Source: JBASEY01 sp964404285 (GTDB lineage Bacteria > CSSED10-310). From it: a stretch of DNA of 64,000 nucleotides. The notes beneath the pieces were generated by a model, which had not been told where the DNA came from, ran no database searches, and saw only the letters and a program-made list of their open reading frames with translations. Below, in pieces: positions 46,575 through 55,295 of the stretch. Both the position numbers and the translations under genes were made by a program. Position 1 is the stretch's first letter. Each line of letters starts with the position of its first letter. The stretch covers positions 1 to 64,000 of the forward strand of contig CAYOJK010000009.1 in NCBI GenBank assembly GCA_964404285.1, given 5' to 3'.

Positions 46575-48416
46575 ATGAAAAAAGTGACCTTTATTAAATA
46601 TCTCGTAATTGCAGGATGTGTTGCATTGCAGCAGCCGATGCTTTTTTCCGCAGAATTGCCTGAGCTTTTGATCCGTCATCGAGAAGCCGTTGGAACGATC
46701 GAGGCTATGGAAGCCGTCAAATCTCTTACACTTGATTTGGATCTTTCGATGTTGGTTTTAGAAGGAAAAGTTCAGTCAGTCGTTGTAGCGCCTGACAAAT
46801 CTTGGAGCTTTGTTCAAGCGCCTGTCTTGGAAATTACCGAGGCGTCCAACGGCCTGATACGATGGAAAAAAGATAAAAACCAGCAGATCACATCCAAAGA
46901 TGATCAGACAAAATTAAATCATTATGCCCCTGTATTGTCGGAGTTTCAGTACCTGTTTCCGAATCCGGAAATTTCTGTTTGGGATGAGGGCTCAGAAACA
47001 ATTGACGGTATTGAATACAGGCTGCTCAAAATCGAGGCTCCCGGATATAAGAAGCCGCGGGTGTTGTACCTCGATCCTGAGACGATGTTAAATGTGCGTG
47101 AAGAAACGGAAGAGGAAGGCATATCGATGATCGTCACTCACTCAGATTTCCGGGAAATCGAAGGGCTGACTCTCCCGTTCAAATCCGTTCAGCAGGCGTT
47201 GATTCCCGGAATGCCTCCAACAACCCTGACAGTGACGAACATTCGCGTCAACGAACCGGTTAACATGGTCATCTTCGAACCCCCGATGGAAACCCTGCAT
47301 GATTTTGTTTTCGAAGACGCCGACCAGGTCACCGTACCAATGATGATTCAAGGTGAACACCTTGTGTTGAATGTTTCGATCAATCAGCATGAACCGGTAT
47401 TGTTCATTTTGGATTCAGGAGCGGCTACCACAGTGATTGACGCGTCATACGCCGATGAACTGGGTCTGGAACGAACGGGAGGCATGCATGTCATCGGTGT
47501 CGGCGGCGCAGAAGAAATAGACAGTATCCAGGTGGATTCATTGGCGGTAGGTGATTTTTCCATCGGATCATTGAATTTATATTGCATGAATTTGTCTACA
47601 ATATCAAAAATGTTAGGCCTTGAAGACCGACTCAAAGGGATCGTGGGATACGACCTTTTCGTTCGAACTGTATTGACGCTGGATTATGTTGGAAAAACCC
47701 TGACTATATCGCATCCCGATCATTTTGACTACCAGGGTTCCAGCAGCGTGATTCCCGGTGAAATCACGCATAATCTTTTGTATGTCGATGGTGTTGTGGA
47801 CGGTGATATTCACGGTAAACTCCGTCTGGATACCGGCGCTGCCGGCGGTTTGCATCTTCATGCCGGTCATTTGAAAAAGCAGGGCGTCATGGATCGCTAC
47901 GAAGGAAAGCATGATATTGAGGTGCATGGAGCTGGTGGAGAAATCAGGCTTCAACTTGTCGAGGTCGATACATTGCAAATCGGTGATTACATTGTCGAAA
48001 AACCGATATCGACCCTGAATACCGGTGAAGGCAGCAGCGTTTTAGATACCCTGGACGCGATGGCAACTGTCGGCAACCAGGTGTTTTCACAATTTATCGT
48101 GACGTTCGATTTTCCCAATTCCCGATTGATATTAGAGCCTGCAGAAACAACATTATTCTTTCTAAACGAAATCGGTCTATCCGTAATTGAGGATGAAAAA
48201 GGTGATTTTATCGTATCATCAGTTTGGGAAGGGTCTCCTGCAAAAAAAGCTGGATTGTTAGAGGACGATCACATCATACAATTCGAAAAGCTTCGTTCTG
48301 GAAAAGATATGACTATCGACACTGTAAAGCAGTTACTTGACAACCAAGAAAAAACACAATTTAAAATCAAAATCAAGCGAGATGGCAAGGTGCGCAAATT
48401 TAAGCTGAAATGGTGA
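46575..48416 (+). CDS. Exported two-lobed retropepsin-like aspartyl protease with PDZ domain
   Basis: A 613-residue exported protein behind a strong AAAAGGAGG. After the signal peptide (TFIKYLVIAGCVALQQPMLF), residues 30-240 form a beta-rich domain resembling periplasmic lipoprotein-carrier folds (RLLKIEAPGYKKPRVLYLDP). Two protease lobes follow: LFILDSGAATTVIDASYA with Asp280 and LRLDTGAAGGLHLHAGHL with Asp419. Each is followed by a flap-like GVGG or GAGG segment. The C-terminal PDZ domain from about residue 537 contains VSSVWEGSPAKKAGLLEDD. Having both catalytic Asp-Ser/Thr-Gly motifs in one chain allows a pseudo-dimeric active site. It has its own promoter and converges with the next gene. 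Confidence 0.88.
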   Translation: MKKVTFIKYLVIAGCVALQQPMLFSAELPELLIRHREAVGTIEAMEAVKSLTLDLDLSMLVLEGKVQSVVVAPDKSWSFVQAPVLEITEASNGLIRWKKDKNQQITSKDDQTKLNHYAPVLSEFQYLFPNPEISVWDEGSETIDGIEYRLLKIEAPGYKKPRVLYLDPETMLNVREETEEEGISMIVTHSDFREIEGLTLPFKSVQQALIPGMPPTTLTVTNIRVNEPVNMVIFEPPMETLHDFVFEDADQVTVPMMIQGEHLVLNVSINQHEPVLFILDSGAATTVIDASYADELGLERTGGMHVIGVGGAEEIDSIQVDSLAVGDFSIGSLNLYCMNLSTISKMLGLEDRLKGIVGYDLFVRTVLTLDYVGKTLTISHPDHFDYQGSSSVIPGEITHNLLYVDGVVDGDIHGKLRLDTGAAGGLHLHAGHLKKQGVMDRYEGKHDIEVHGAGGEIRLQLVEVDTLQIGDYIVEKPISTLNTGEGSSVLDTLDAMATVGNQVFSQFIVTFDFPNSRLILEPAETTLFFLNEIGLSVIEDEKGDFIVSSVWEGSPAKKAGLLEDDHIIQFEKLRSGKDMTIDTVKQLLDNQEKTQFKIKIKRDGKVRKFKLKW

Positions 48417-48469
48417 TGTCACAGAAGTAGTGCAAGGTGGCTTTGGCCATTCGAAAAACTCGAAAAGGA

Positions 48470-50596
48470 TTAATGAGTGGACAGCCAGTTCCGAATTTTG
48501 CACCACTGGTCAAAGGACAGCAAGTCAGCATGAAAATCGATCGACTTGGTGGAATGAATATCGATGCTTTCCGGCTGATACTGAATGATATGCTTCTGAA
48601 GAGTTTGGGATAGAGTAAATTCCAGCAAACCACTTGAAGGAATAACATAGGGTAATTCAAGAGTTATATTGTTTGTTTCGAGATGCGCAGCTTTGTCCAC
48701 AATGCGGAGTTCTCTGTCTTTTGGATATAGAAGAAGTATAGTTCTTCCAGGATTGTGGAAACCCAATCGAACTTGTCTATTCGCTGTTTCAAAAAACGCG
48801 ACTATCGGCTTCAACAATTTTTTTTCCGGTGGTGTCAGTTCAATAACAAGACTGTCTGTCAGAACATCAAAATTCCTGAAATTCGGACGTCGGGACAGAT
48901 GAGATTCAACCTCGTGCGGGGTCACCGTTCCATAAAGCCTACAGTCGATAAAGACATGTGAAATGCCCAAAGCTTTCAGATAATCGAGACTTTGAAAATG
49001 CGGAAAATTATCGACTTGTTTTTCATATATCTGGCCCAGCGGCGGTGAATATGCTGTGTGCCCCTCCGGAATGGGAAGCATATGAAATATCGAGCAGTAC
49101 ATTGCGAGAGGCCTATTGGTCACATATTGGATGGTATTGTGTTTATCGCGATATGGATAGAATGTCGCCACTGCTTTCGCGCCAGGTATTGGCTTCGAAA
49201 AGCATTCTGCCACCTGATTCCGATTGGGTAGAGGCATGATAGAAAAAGGTTTATTCTGTGTTTCGATGACGATTAGAAGAAAAATAGTTATTGTAACGAT
49301 ATTTTTTAGAGTTTGGTTTTTATTTCTAATGAAAAAAGCGATTGCTACTCCTGTAAAAAACAATATCGCAGTATAAAAAATCAGAACAAAATCCTGTGGG
49401 CCTCGGAGGCCTTTCATCAGTGGTACTATTTGCACCAGGTAGTAATACGGCAGCTTCCACTCTTTGTTCGCCATAGTAAAGTAAGGTCCCAAAGATAGCA
49501 ATATTGCTGGCAAAAGCGTCAACAATAAATACAATTCTGTTCGGGTATGGTCTTTTCTTTGCCACTTCTTTGGTATAAATGTAATTACGATCCCACATGC
49601 AGCCAGGACATATAAAACGAACCCCGGAAAATAGCCGCTTTTGCTGAGTCGTTTGAATGATTTGTCGAATAAAATATCACCATAAAGAAGATTTTGCCTG
49701 GGTACAGTCAGATAAGTTTTTGGTGAAACTGACAACGGGGCGCCCAGTTTACGTTCAAATTGTGGAAATGCTTTGTTATGTTTTAGATAAGGCGTCATAG
49801 TGAATAGCAACACCGGTGTCACTATCAGTAAAAGAATAATGACACCTTTTAGCGTATCACGTCTCAGCAAAAGACGGCGGCAGCACAACAGAAGGTGTAA
49901 ACAATAAAAACCGATTAAAAAGAAAAGAATAACTGTCAGATACCAGGTAGAAATAATTTGAAAAGCTAATACAAGAGCCAGACCAAACGCATATCTCAGG
50001 CGGCGTGTGATCAAATACCTGTCGATCAGAAATAGACTTAAGGGGAGACTGAAAAATGCCGACTTGTGGATGGTGGCCATACGCACATAATGGTAAGGAA
50101 GGAGTAAAGCAGCGGCTCCTGTTATAAATCCTGCGTGAAACAAACCGGTTTTATACCGCACATACAGAAATACTGCTAACCCAGTCAATAAAAGATGTGA
50201 AAGCAAAATCCAGTTATAGGTCAGTGCTGGTAGATCAAATATTTTTGCGATAGGTAACCCTATGATTGCCTGTCCAAGATAGCAATCCATGAAAGCCATA
50301 CTGTTGGGATAAGGATAATAAATATTTGCGTCGAACAGTGCCGAGGGCTTATGTCCCAGCGCATGAATAAACCAATGATGAGCCCAGACAGCTATGCTGA
50401 TATCATAATCCCACTCGGTTATATTTTTCCATTGCAGGAATGCATTCGGGCTATGTTTATTCAGATAAATACCCGGATTATAAATAACGGAACTGGCAAT
50501 TTGCCTATATAAAGGGCGAGTCTGGAACAATAACAGAAGCAGAAGCAAAAGCGCTGCTATCAGAATTTCTTTTTTCCGGACAGGTCTTTCATTCAT
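48470..50596 (-). CDS. Multi-pass membrane protein, GT-C/YfhO-like
   Basis: A 708-residue membrane protein; the ATG at 50596 (MNERPVRKKEILIA) is preferred because GGGG lies six bases upstream, over an in-frame TTG at 50614. About eleven helices are followed by an extracytoplasmic C-terminal domain of about 250 residues. The first loop, near residues 60-100, contains ITEWDYDISIAVWAHHWFIH and ALFDANIYYPYPNSMAF, matching the acidic first loop of GT-C glycosyltransferases and related YfhO-type proteins. A sugar transfer to surface glycans from a polyprenyl donor is possible; a GT2 enzyme of the type that makes such donors is encoded divergently next to it. Confidence 0.7.
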   Translation of the reverse strand: MNERPVRKKEILIAALLLLLLLLFQTRPLYRQIASSVIYNPGIYLNKHSPNAFLQWKNITEWDYDISIAVWAHHWFIHALGHKPSALFDANIYYPYPNSMAFMDCYLGQAIIGLPIAKIFDLPALTYNWILLSHLLLTGLAVFLYVRYKTGLFHAGFITGAAALLLPYHYVRMATIHKSAFFSLPLSLFLIDRYLITRRLRYAFGLALVLAFQIISTWYLTVILFFLIGFYCLHLLLCCRRLLLRRDTLKGVIILLLIVTPVLLFTMTPYLKHNKAFPQFERKLGAPLSVSPKTYLTVPRQNLLYGDILFDKSFKRLSKSGYFPGFVLYVLAACGIVITFIPKKWQRKDHTRTELYLLLTLLPAILLSLGPYFTMANKEWKLPYYYLVQIVPLMKGLRGPQDFVLIFYTAILFFTGVAIAFFIRNKNQTLKNIVTITIFLLIVIETQNKPFSIMPLPNRNQVAECFSKPIPGAKAVATFYPYRDKHNTIQYVTNRPLAMYCSIFHMLPIPEGHTAYSPPLGQIYEKQVDNFPHFQSLDYLKALGISHVFIDCRLYGTVTPHEVESHLSRRPNFRNFDVLTDSLVIELTPPEKKLLKPIVAFFETANRQVRLGFHNPGRTILLLYPKDRELRIVDKAAHLETNNITLELPYVIPSSGLLEFTLSQTLQKHIIQYQPESIDIHSTKSIDFHADLLSFDQWCKIRNWLSTH

Positions 50597-50787
50597 GGTA
50601 AACCCCAAATCCAATGAATAGCACGAAATATGACGAAACTCACGCTTGCCTACAACTATTTTTCACTGCCGTCAGTAACATGCTTTTTACGGGTTTCAAC
50701 GGTTAATGTTGTGAGCATATAAACAGCGCTTTAAAAACAAGTCTTTTAAAGATAAAATAAGAAATGGTTATCCGGAGCGCATCTTTT

Positions 50788-51537
50788 ATGAACCTGTCCA
50801 TTATTCTCCCAGCCTATAATGAGAAACAAATTATCGCCCAGACACTCGATGCCCATCTTAGTTGGGAAACACCAGAAAATGTCGTTTTACATGAGGTCAT
50901 CGTAGTTGATGATGGTAGTACAGATCAGACCGGATCAATTGTAGCGACCTACAGCAAGGCACATCCCTGTATCAAATTGGTAAATCTTCCCTTCAACCAG
51001 GGAAAAGGCGCTGCATTGAAACAAGGTGTTATGATGGCTGAGGGCGAGATCATCGGCTGTGTCGATGCTGATATGACATATCCACCTGAGCTTTATGATG
51101 GCTTTGTTCAGGCTATCCTGGAACATAAAGCCGACATTGCAATTGGCAACCGGTATCATGACACTTTACAATTCGCCACTCAGTATTCATCAATTCGACG
51201 CATGGCAAGCATAGGTTTTAAGTTTGTTGCTCGAAAATTTGGGCTGTCAACCTTTTCAGATAGTCAGTGTGGCATTAAATTTTTTTCGCGATCTTCGGCG
51301 CTCTCACTTTTTCAACACCTGCAAAGTTCAGGGTTTTTATATGACCTGGAAATTCTTGCTGCAGCCTCCACTATTAACCTGAATATCCATGAAATTCCGG
51401 TGACTATGCAAAATTGTTCTCCATCGAAAATTAAATTGTATCGGCAGTTTTTGCCAATAACCACCGGCCTTTTCAAGCTTCTGATCAAGCAACATCTTTG
51501 TAAATCACGTTCAATACCGGTAAACGATAAAGACTGA
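50788..51537 (+). CDS. Glycosyltransferase family 2, dolichyl/polyprenyl-phosphate sugar synthase-like
   Basis: A protein of about 249 residues. The ATG at 50788 is chosen since the fold starts right after it (MNLSIILPAYNEKQIIAQTL) and CGGAG lies about 11 bases upstream. GT-A motifs are VVDDGSTDQTGSIV, NQGKGAALKQGVMMAEG, the metal-binding DADMTYPPELYDG, and DSQCGIKFFSRSSALSLF. This pattern is typical of enzymes that make polyprenyl-phosphate-glucose or -mannose from nucleotide sugars. Divergent pairing with the GT-C-like gene suggests it may supply that enzyme's donor. Confidence 0.88.
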   Translation: MNLSIILPAYNEKQIIAQTLDAHLSWETPENVVLHEVIVVDDGSTDQTGSIVATYSKAHPCIKLVNLPFNQGKGAALKQGVMMAEGEIIGCVDADMTYPPELYDGFVQAILEHKADIAIGNRYHDTLQFATQYSSIRRMASIGFKFVARKFGLSTFSDSQCGIKFFSRSSALSLFQHLQSSGFLYDLEILAAASTINLNIHEIPVTMQNCSPSKIKLYRQFLPITTGLFKLLIKQHLCKSRSIPVNDKD

Positions 51538-51625
51538 TTAAATCCTGTTATCTTTGAACACACGAATGATGTTTTTTTTGCCAATTTTATTTTTCCGTAT
51601 TAGTGTATTTCGGTGATGTGAGGAG

Positions 51626-53464
51626 ATGTTGAAACAGGGTAAGGAAATAAATCAGCGAATCGGTGATCGCTATGAGATTCGCAGCCTGCTTGGTAGTGGC
51701 GGGATGGCGGACGTTTATCTGGCGTACGATGCGCATCTGATGCGGGATATCGCATTGAAAATACTGCGCTTTGATCCGTCTTTGGACATAGAACACAACG
51801 AAAAACAGAAGGTGCGGCTGCTACGGGAAGCCCGTGCGGCAGCGCGACTCAGTCACCCTGGTATTGTGGTAATACATGATCTAGGTGAGTCCGAAAGTCG
51901 GCCTTTCATTTCGATGGAATATATTCAAGGCCGGAATCTGCGAGAAATGCTCCGGGAATACCATGAACGGGGTCAAGGACTTCCTGTCGGACTGATTTTG
52001 AACATAGCGCGCCAGGTTGCGGCGGCGCTGGATTATGCGCACAGCCAAAGTGTCATCCACCGGGATATAAAACCTGAAAATATCATGGTGACACCGGAAG
52101 GAGTCTGTAAAATCACCGATTTCGGCATCGCACGCAGCTATGTTGCCGGGTTGCGCACCTTGACTCCGCACGGCAAATTGGTCTGCACCTATCATTATGC
52201 CGCCCCGGAATATTTTCAGGGTGGTGAAGCGAACGCGCATGGAGACCAGTTCAGTTTAGGATGCGTGTTGTATGAACTGCTTACCGGCCGCTTCGCATTT
52301 GGCGGTGAAGAGATGCATCAAATCTGGTACCGCATCACTCAGGTGACACCGGTACCACCGTCGGATATCGCTTTCGGCTTGCCGGAAAGTGTCAATCCGA
52401 TCATTTTGAAAATGCTGGCGAAAACACCTGAGAAGCGATATCGAACGTGTGGAGAAGCGGTAACGGCACTGGAAACAGCCCTGGCGAACCTGGACACTTC
52501 ACTTCATTTTAAGGCTAACGTGTCGTCTGATGAAGAGGACTGCTCATCGTTTTTACCGGGTAAAGCAGTGACAGTGGCAGCGTCCATCGACGAATCCAGC
52601 ACAGATCAAAGTTCTGATGAGAATCTTCTAAAATCGATTTCAGCGGACAGCGACCAGAAAACGCAACCGATATTTATCAGGACAAAAACCTTGTGGTGGG
52701 GAGTTTTGATCATTTTTGTCGTTTTCGGTGTTTTTATGGTGATGTGGGGAAATAAAAAAAAGATTTTCAAGCTTCCTGTTTCGCCAGCGATAGATAGCAG
52801 TTTGATTGACCAGATAGAGATAAAACCGGAGACTCCGATAGCGACGACAATGATCGAAGAAGTGATAGTCCGGCCGACGGAACAGCCTGTGTTGACGCTG
52901 GAACCAACAGTGTCCCCCACTTCAATACCGGAACCAACAGAAGAGGCTCCGTCGTCGCCGATACCCGTGATAACGGTAATGCCGGCTATCGGCGATCGTG
53001 TCACACCGACACAAGAAGAACCGGGTGGGCTGAGCGATGATGTATCGGCAATTTTTCTCCTGTCACCAACCCCTGAAAAGACGATATCTCCGAGGACGAC
53101 TCGAACACCTATTCTGACGCCGACACCAAAAAAGACGACTACGCCGGAGCTGACATGGACGGAAACTCCGACACCGACTTGGACATCGAGTCCGATACCA
53201 ACTTGGACCTCGACACCGAGTCCGGTATCGACAACAGTGGAGCCGACTGCGCTGGATGTAATTATAACACCGGAAATTATATTGGACGATATAACTGAAG
53301 GATCGGATGGCGATCGACCAGAATCAGTGACGGAAGGTGAATATGACGACGCAACTGCGGGTGATTTGGGGGCTGATGCTACAATGACTCCGACGCCGTC
53401 CGCAACGAGTTCTCCCACAGATCAGCGGAAAAAGAACAAGCGGGAACCGTGGGTTCCGTTTTAA
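51626..53464 (+). CDS. Membrane-anchored Ser/Thr protein kinase with Pro/Thr-rich extracellular stalk
   Basis: A 612-residue PknB-like kinase. Residues 15-285 hold a complete kinase domain: LLGSGGMADVYLAYD loop, IALKIL lysine, VIHRDIKPENIMV catalytic loop and ITDFGIARSY. A single helix at about residues 354-374 (LWWGVLIIFVVFGVFMVMWG) crosses the membrane. The outer part, about 240 residues, has Thr, Pro, Glu and Ser runs (TPTPKKTTTPELTWTETPTP) and no recognised sensor such as PASTA. It ends in a basic KKNKREPWVPF. Substrates are unknown. The start codon lies directly after AGGAG; a GGTGA further upstream could serve it. Confidence 0.9.
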   Translation: MLKQGKEINQRIGDRYEIRSLLGSGGMADVYLAYDAHLMRDIALKILRFDPSLDIEHNEKQKVRLLREARAAARLSHPGIVVIHDLGESESRPFISMEYIQGRNLREMLREYHERGQGLPVGLILNIARQVAAALDYAHSQSVIHRDIKPENIMVTPEGVCKITDFGIARSYVAGLRTLTPHGKLVCTYHYAAPEYFQGGEANAHGDQFSLGCVLYELLTGRFAFGGEEMHQIWYRITQVTPVPPSDIAFGLPESVNPIILKMLAKTPEKRYRTCGEAVTALETALANLDTSLHFKANVSSDEEDCSSFLPGKAVTVAASIDESSTDQSSDENLLKSISADSDQKTQPIFIRTKTLWWGVLIIFVVFGVFMVMWGNKKKIFKLPVSPAIDSSLIDQIEIKPETPIATTMIEEVIVRPTEQPVLTLEPTVSPTSIPEPTEEAPSSPIPVITVMPAIGDRVTPTQEEPGGLSDDVSAIFLLSPTPEKTISPRTTRTPILTPTPKKTTTPELTWTETPTPTWTSSPIPTWTSTPSPVSTTVEPTALDVIITPEIILDDITEGSDGDRPESVTEGEYDDATAGDLGADATMTPTPSATSSPTDQRKKNKREPWVPF

Positions 53465-53501
53465 TTGGGTATTATCCGGTGATAAACGCTTTTGTGAACT
53501 C

Positions 53502-53529
53502 TTGACACGGAGTTGGATTTGTTTATAAT
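53502..53529 (+). promoter_or_regulatory. Consensus sigma70 promoter of the tRNA operon
   Basis: TTGACA (53502-53507), 16 bases, TATAAT (53524-53529): both boxes match the consensus fully. The first tRNA begins 38 bases downstream, a normal distance for a stable RNA leader. Confidence 0.85.
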
Positions 53530-53566
53530 TGCATCGCTTTCGGTGCGGGAATTACGTGCCGGGTAC

Positions 53567-53656
53567 GGAGGGATGGCCGAGTGGTTGAAGGCGGCGGTCT
53601 TGAAAACCGTTGAGCGTTTACGCGTTCCGTGGGTTCGAATCCTACTCCCTCCGCCA
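53567..53656 (+). tRNA. tRNA-Ser (anticodon TGA)
   Basis: A class II tRNA with a long variable arm. The acceptor stem is GGAGGGA paired with TCCCTCC, the anticodon TGA is at 53601-53603, the T arm is GTGGGTTCGAATCCTAC, and the CCA end is encoded. It reads UCA and is an ordinary serine tRNA: the long variable arm and acceptor stem do not look like tRNA-Sec, whose anticodon is TCA. Confidence 0.93.
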
Positions 53657-53669
53657 TAGTTTTTGAAAC

Positions 53670-53758
53670 GGAGAGGTGCCCGAGAGGCCGAAGGGAGCGG
53701 TTTGCTAAACCGTCGTATGAGGAAACTTGTACCGTGGGTTCGACTCCCACCCTCTCCG
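53670..53758 (+). tRNA. tRNA-Ser (anticodon GCT)
   Basis: A second class II serine tRNA, with acceptor stem GGAGAGG/CCTCTCC, anticodon GCT at 53704-53706, a long variable arm and the T-arm segment GTGGGTTCGACTCCCAC. No CCA follows the discriminator G, unlike the preceding tRNA, so its end must be added by a nucleotidyltransferase. Confidence 0.93.
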
Positions 53759-53774
53759 CTGAAAGTGGTTTTCA

Positions 53775-53848
53775 GCGCCCATAGCTCAGTTGGATAGAGC
53801 GTTTGACTACGAATCAAAAGGCCGCAAGTTCGAGTCTTGCTGGGCGCA
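53775..53848 (+). tRNA. tRNA-Arg (anticodon ACG)
   Basis: A class I tRNA with acceptor stem GCGCCCA/TGGGCGC, D arm AGCTCAGTTGGATAGAGC, anticodon ACG at 53809-53811 and a T arm with GTTCGAGTC. The A34 would need TadA deamination to inosine to read CGN codons. CCA is not encoded. Confidence 0.93.
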
Positions 53849-53976
53849 TAAAAAATAATGGCAGTGGATGATCACTTTACCGCTTGATTCTGCTTCATCA
53901 AGAACCCCTGACAAATTTTGATGCGCTTCTGAATAGGCATAAATGCGTATTTTGTTCATTCGAAAGTTGTCGTTAA

Positions 53977-54375
53977 TTAGTCTGTTAGATAATACAGGTT
54001 ATCCCGCATCCGGATGGATCCTTTTGATTCCAGAGATTTGAACCACTGATTAACAACCGTGAACAGATTTCCATCAGGGTCCCATTTTTCGGGATCATAA
54101 CCAATTATGAACTCATAAATCCGCCAATCATCAAACCCATCCTCGTAGCCTTTTTCGCTGTAATCAAAATCGATATCGATATCATCGGTTTTGATTCGGA
54201 CTCCCAAACCATGAATGAAAAAAGTCTTCGCAAACGGAGCGGCTTCGTATGCTGCTTTTATTTTGGAACGGTTCGCTTCCCAAGCTAGCGCCCGAGTGTT
54301 TGGCGGAACATCGAGTTCCCGGTGGATTAAATCTTTGGCTTGCCTTTGCATTTTAATAAAATCTTTTATAATCAT
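53977..54375 (-). CDS. Small DUF6896-like acidic protein
   Basis: A 132-residue soluble protein, with GGGAG seven bases before its ATG. A helical N-terminal half (MIIKDFIKMQRQAKDLIHRE) is followed by the acidic core IKTDDIDIDFDYSEKGYEDG and DDWRIYEFIIGY, which resembles DUF6896 proteins, a group that includes putative immunity proteins. No toxin gene is adjacent in the window. It is a lone gene on the minus strand beside the tRNA cluster, a common place for acquired genes. The family call is from memory of the motif and is only moderately sure. Confidence 0.6.
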   Translation of the reverse strand: MIIKDFIKMQRQAKDLIHRELDVPPNTRALAWEANRSKIKAAYEAAPFAKTFFIHGLGVRIKTDDIDIDFDYSEKGYEDGFDDWRIYEFIIGYDPEKWDPDGNLFTVVNQWFKSLESKGSIRMRDNLYYLTD

Positions 54376-54560
54376 GGTTTTCTCCCTTTCCCGACTGGAT
54401 AAAAACTCTCCGGTTTTTAATCACCCGATAAACTGTTGCGTCCATAATAACATATCTTTGGATATTAAAAATTGATTATTCAAGTACGGATGCATTCAGC
54501 CATTTTTCTATATTTTAAAATCTATGAATAGGCATCTTACACGTGTATCATTGCTGCAGC

Positions 54561-54589
54561 TTGACAGGGAAAATTATTTGGGCTAATCT
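54561..54589 (+). promoter_or_regulatory. Candidate promoter of the lipoprotein-transporter operon
   Basis: TTGACA (54561-54566), 17 bases, then TAATCT (54584-54589), 52 bases before the start codon of the first lipoprotein. The -10 match is poor. Confidence 0.35.
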
Positions 54590-54641
54590 CCTTTACAGGA
54601 AGACTTTTATCAGGAAAACATGATTTTGGGGAGGTCATTAA

Positions 54642-55295
54642 ATGATCCAGATTTTATATAAAATGTGGTTGATAGGCGTGTTTATCACTGTTGTGTTTCT
54701 AACTGGTTGTGCCAACCTGAACATCCATACTTATTCAATGGTGGGAAAAGAAGAGCCCGTGCGAGGTGTTGCAGTATCTGTCAGCGCTCAAAGCCAGACT
54801 CAGAATCCGATAAGAAGAGTGACAAACAGTAAAGGGAATACAGGATTCACATTGAAACCCGGATTGTACACCATTCAATGCCAAAAGCGTGGTTTTTTTG
54901 ATGCTGAAAGACCTATCAATTTTGACGGAAATGAAAGTAGATATACAATTCCTTTAGTACCTGAATGCACATTATCAGGTAATCTGACTCTTTTTGATGG
55001 AAGCATTCCAGGTAAGGTTGTTGTTAGAGCCATCAGTAGTGAAAACATAAAACAAGGCGAAACATGGTCGGCTGAAGACGGATCGTTTAAACTGAAACCC
55101 ATAAAACCCAGAAGTTATCTTATCACTGCAGAAACGATCGATAATACTTTTTATGGAGAACTAAACTGCGACGTAAATAGTTTATTGGTTAATATTGAAA
55201 TTGAAATGGAGCGAAAAGAATATGACCCCAGTAATCCCCATATTGACCCAACTATCTCGGGTCCGGATCAGATTAAGCCACCTTCCATCCATTAA
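54642..55295 (+). CDS. Lipoprotein with carboxypeptidase-regulatory-like domains
   Basis: A 217-residue lipoprotein: signal helix WLIGVFITVVFLTGC with the lipobox cysteine at residue 23. GGGGAGG lies before the ATG. The body looks like two transthyretin/CarboxypepD_reg-like modules. The first contains GVAVSVSAQSQTQNP with NSKGNTGFTLKPGLYTIQC, and the second CTLSGNLTLFDGSIPGKVVV with EDGSFKLKPIKPRSYLITAE. Such modules usually bind or support surface structures. Its 3' end overlaps the start region of the next gene by about 74 bases in another frame. Confidence 0.8.
   Translation: MIQILYKMWLIGVFITVVFLTGCANLNIHTYSMVGKEEPVRGVAVSVSAQSQTQNPIRRVTNSKGNTGFTLKPGLYTIQCQKRGFFDAERPINFDGNESRYTIPLVPECTLSGNLTLFDGSIPGKVVVRAISSENIKQGETWSAEDGSFKLKPIKPRSYLITAETIDNTFYGELNCDVNSLLVNIEIEMERKEYDPSNPHIDPTISGPDQIKPPSIH

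Noticed and set aside
45831..46679. A 282-residue minus-strand frame across the epimerase and protease start
   Set aside because: It overlaps two real genes, a promoter and a strong ribosome binding site of the other strand, and its sequence has no recognisable fold.
52606..53418. A 270-residue minus-strand frame rich in Val, Gly and Ser opposite the kinase tail
   Set aside because: It mirrors the low-complexity Thr/Pro codons of the kinase stalk (ACC/CCG repeats read as Gly/Val) and has no start signal.
53567..53656. Possibility that the tRNA with TGA in its anticodon loop is tRNA-Sec
   Set aside because: tRNA-Sec has anticodon TCA (reads UGA), an eight-base acceptor stem and a longer class II form. 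This tRNA reads UCA and is a normal tRNA-Ser.
53461..53817. Minus-strand frames of 118 and 75 residues over the tRNA genes
   Set aside because: The DNA folds into three complete tRNAs; peptides such as GGGSRIRTHGT are the well known spurious translation of antisense tRNA.
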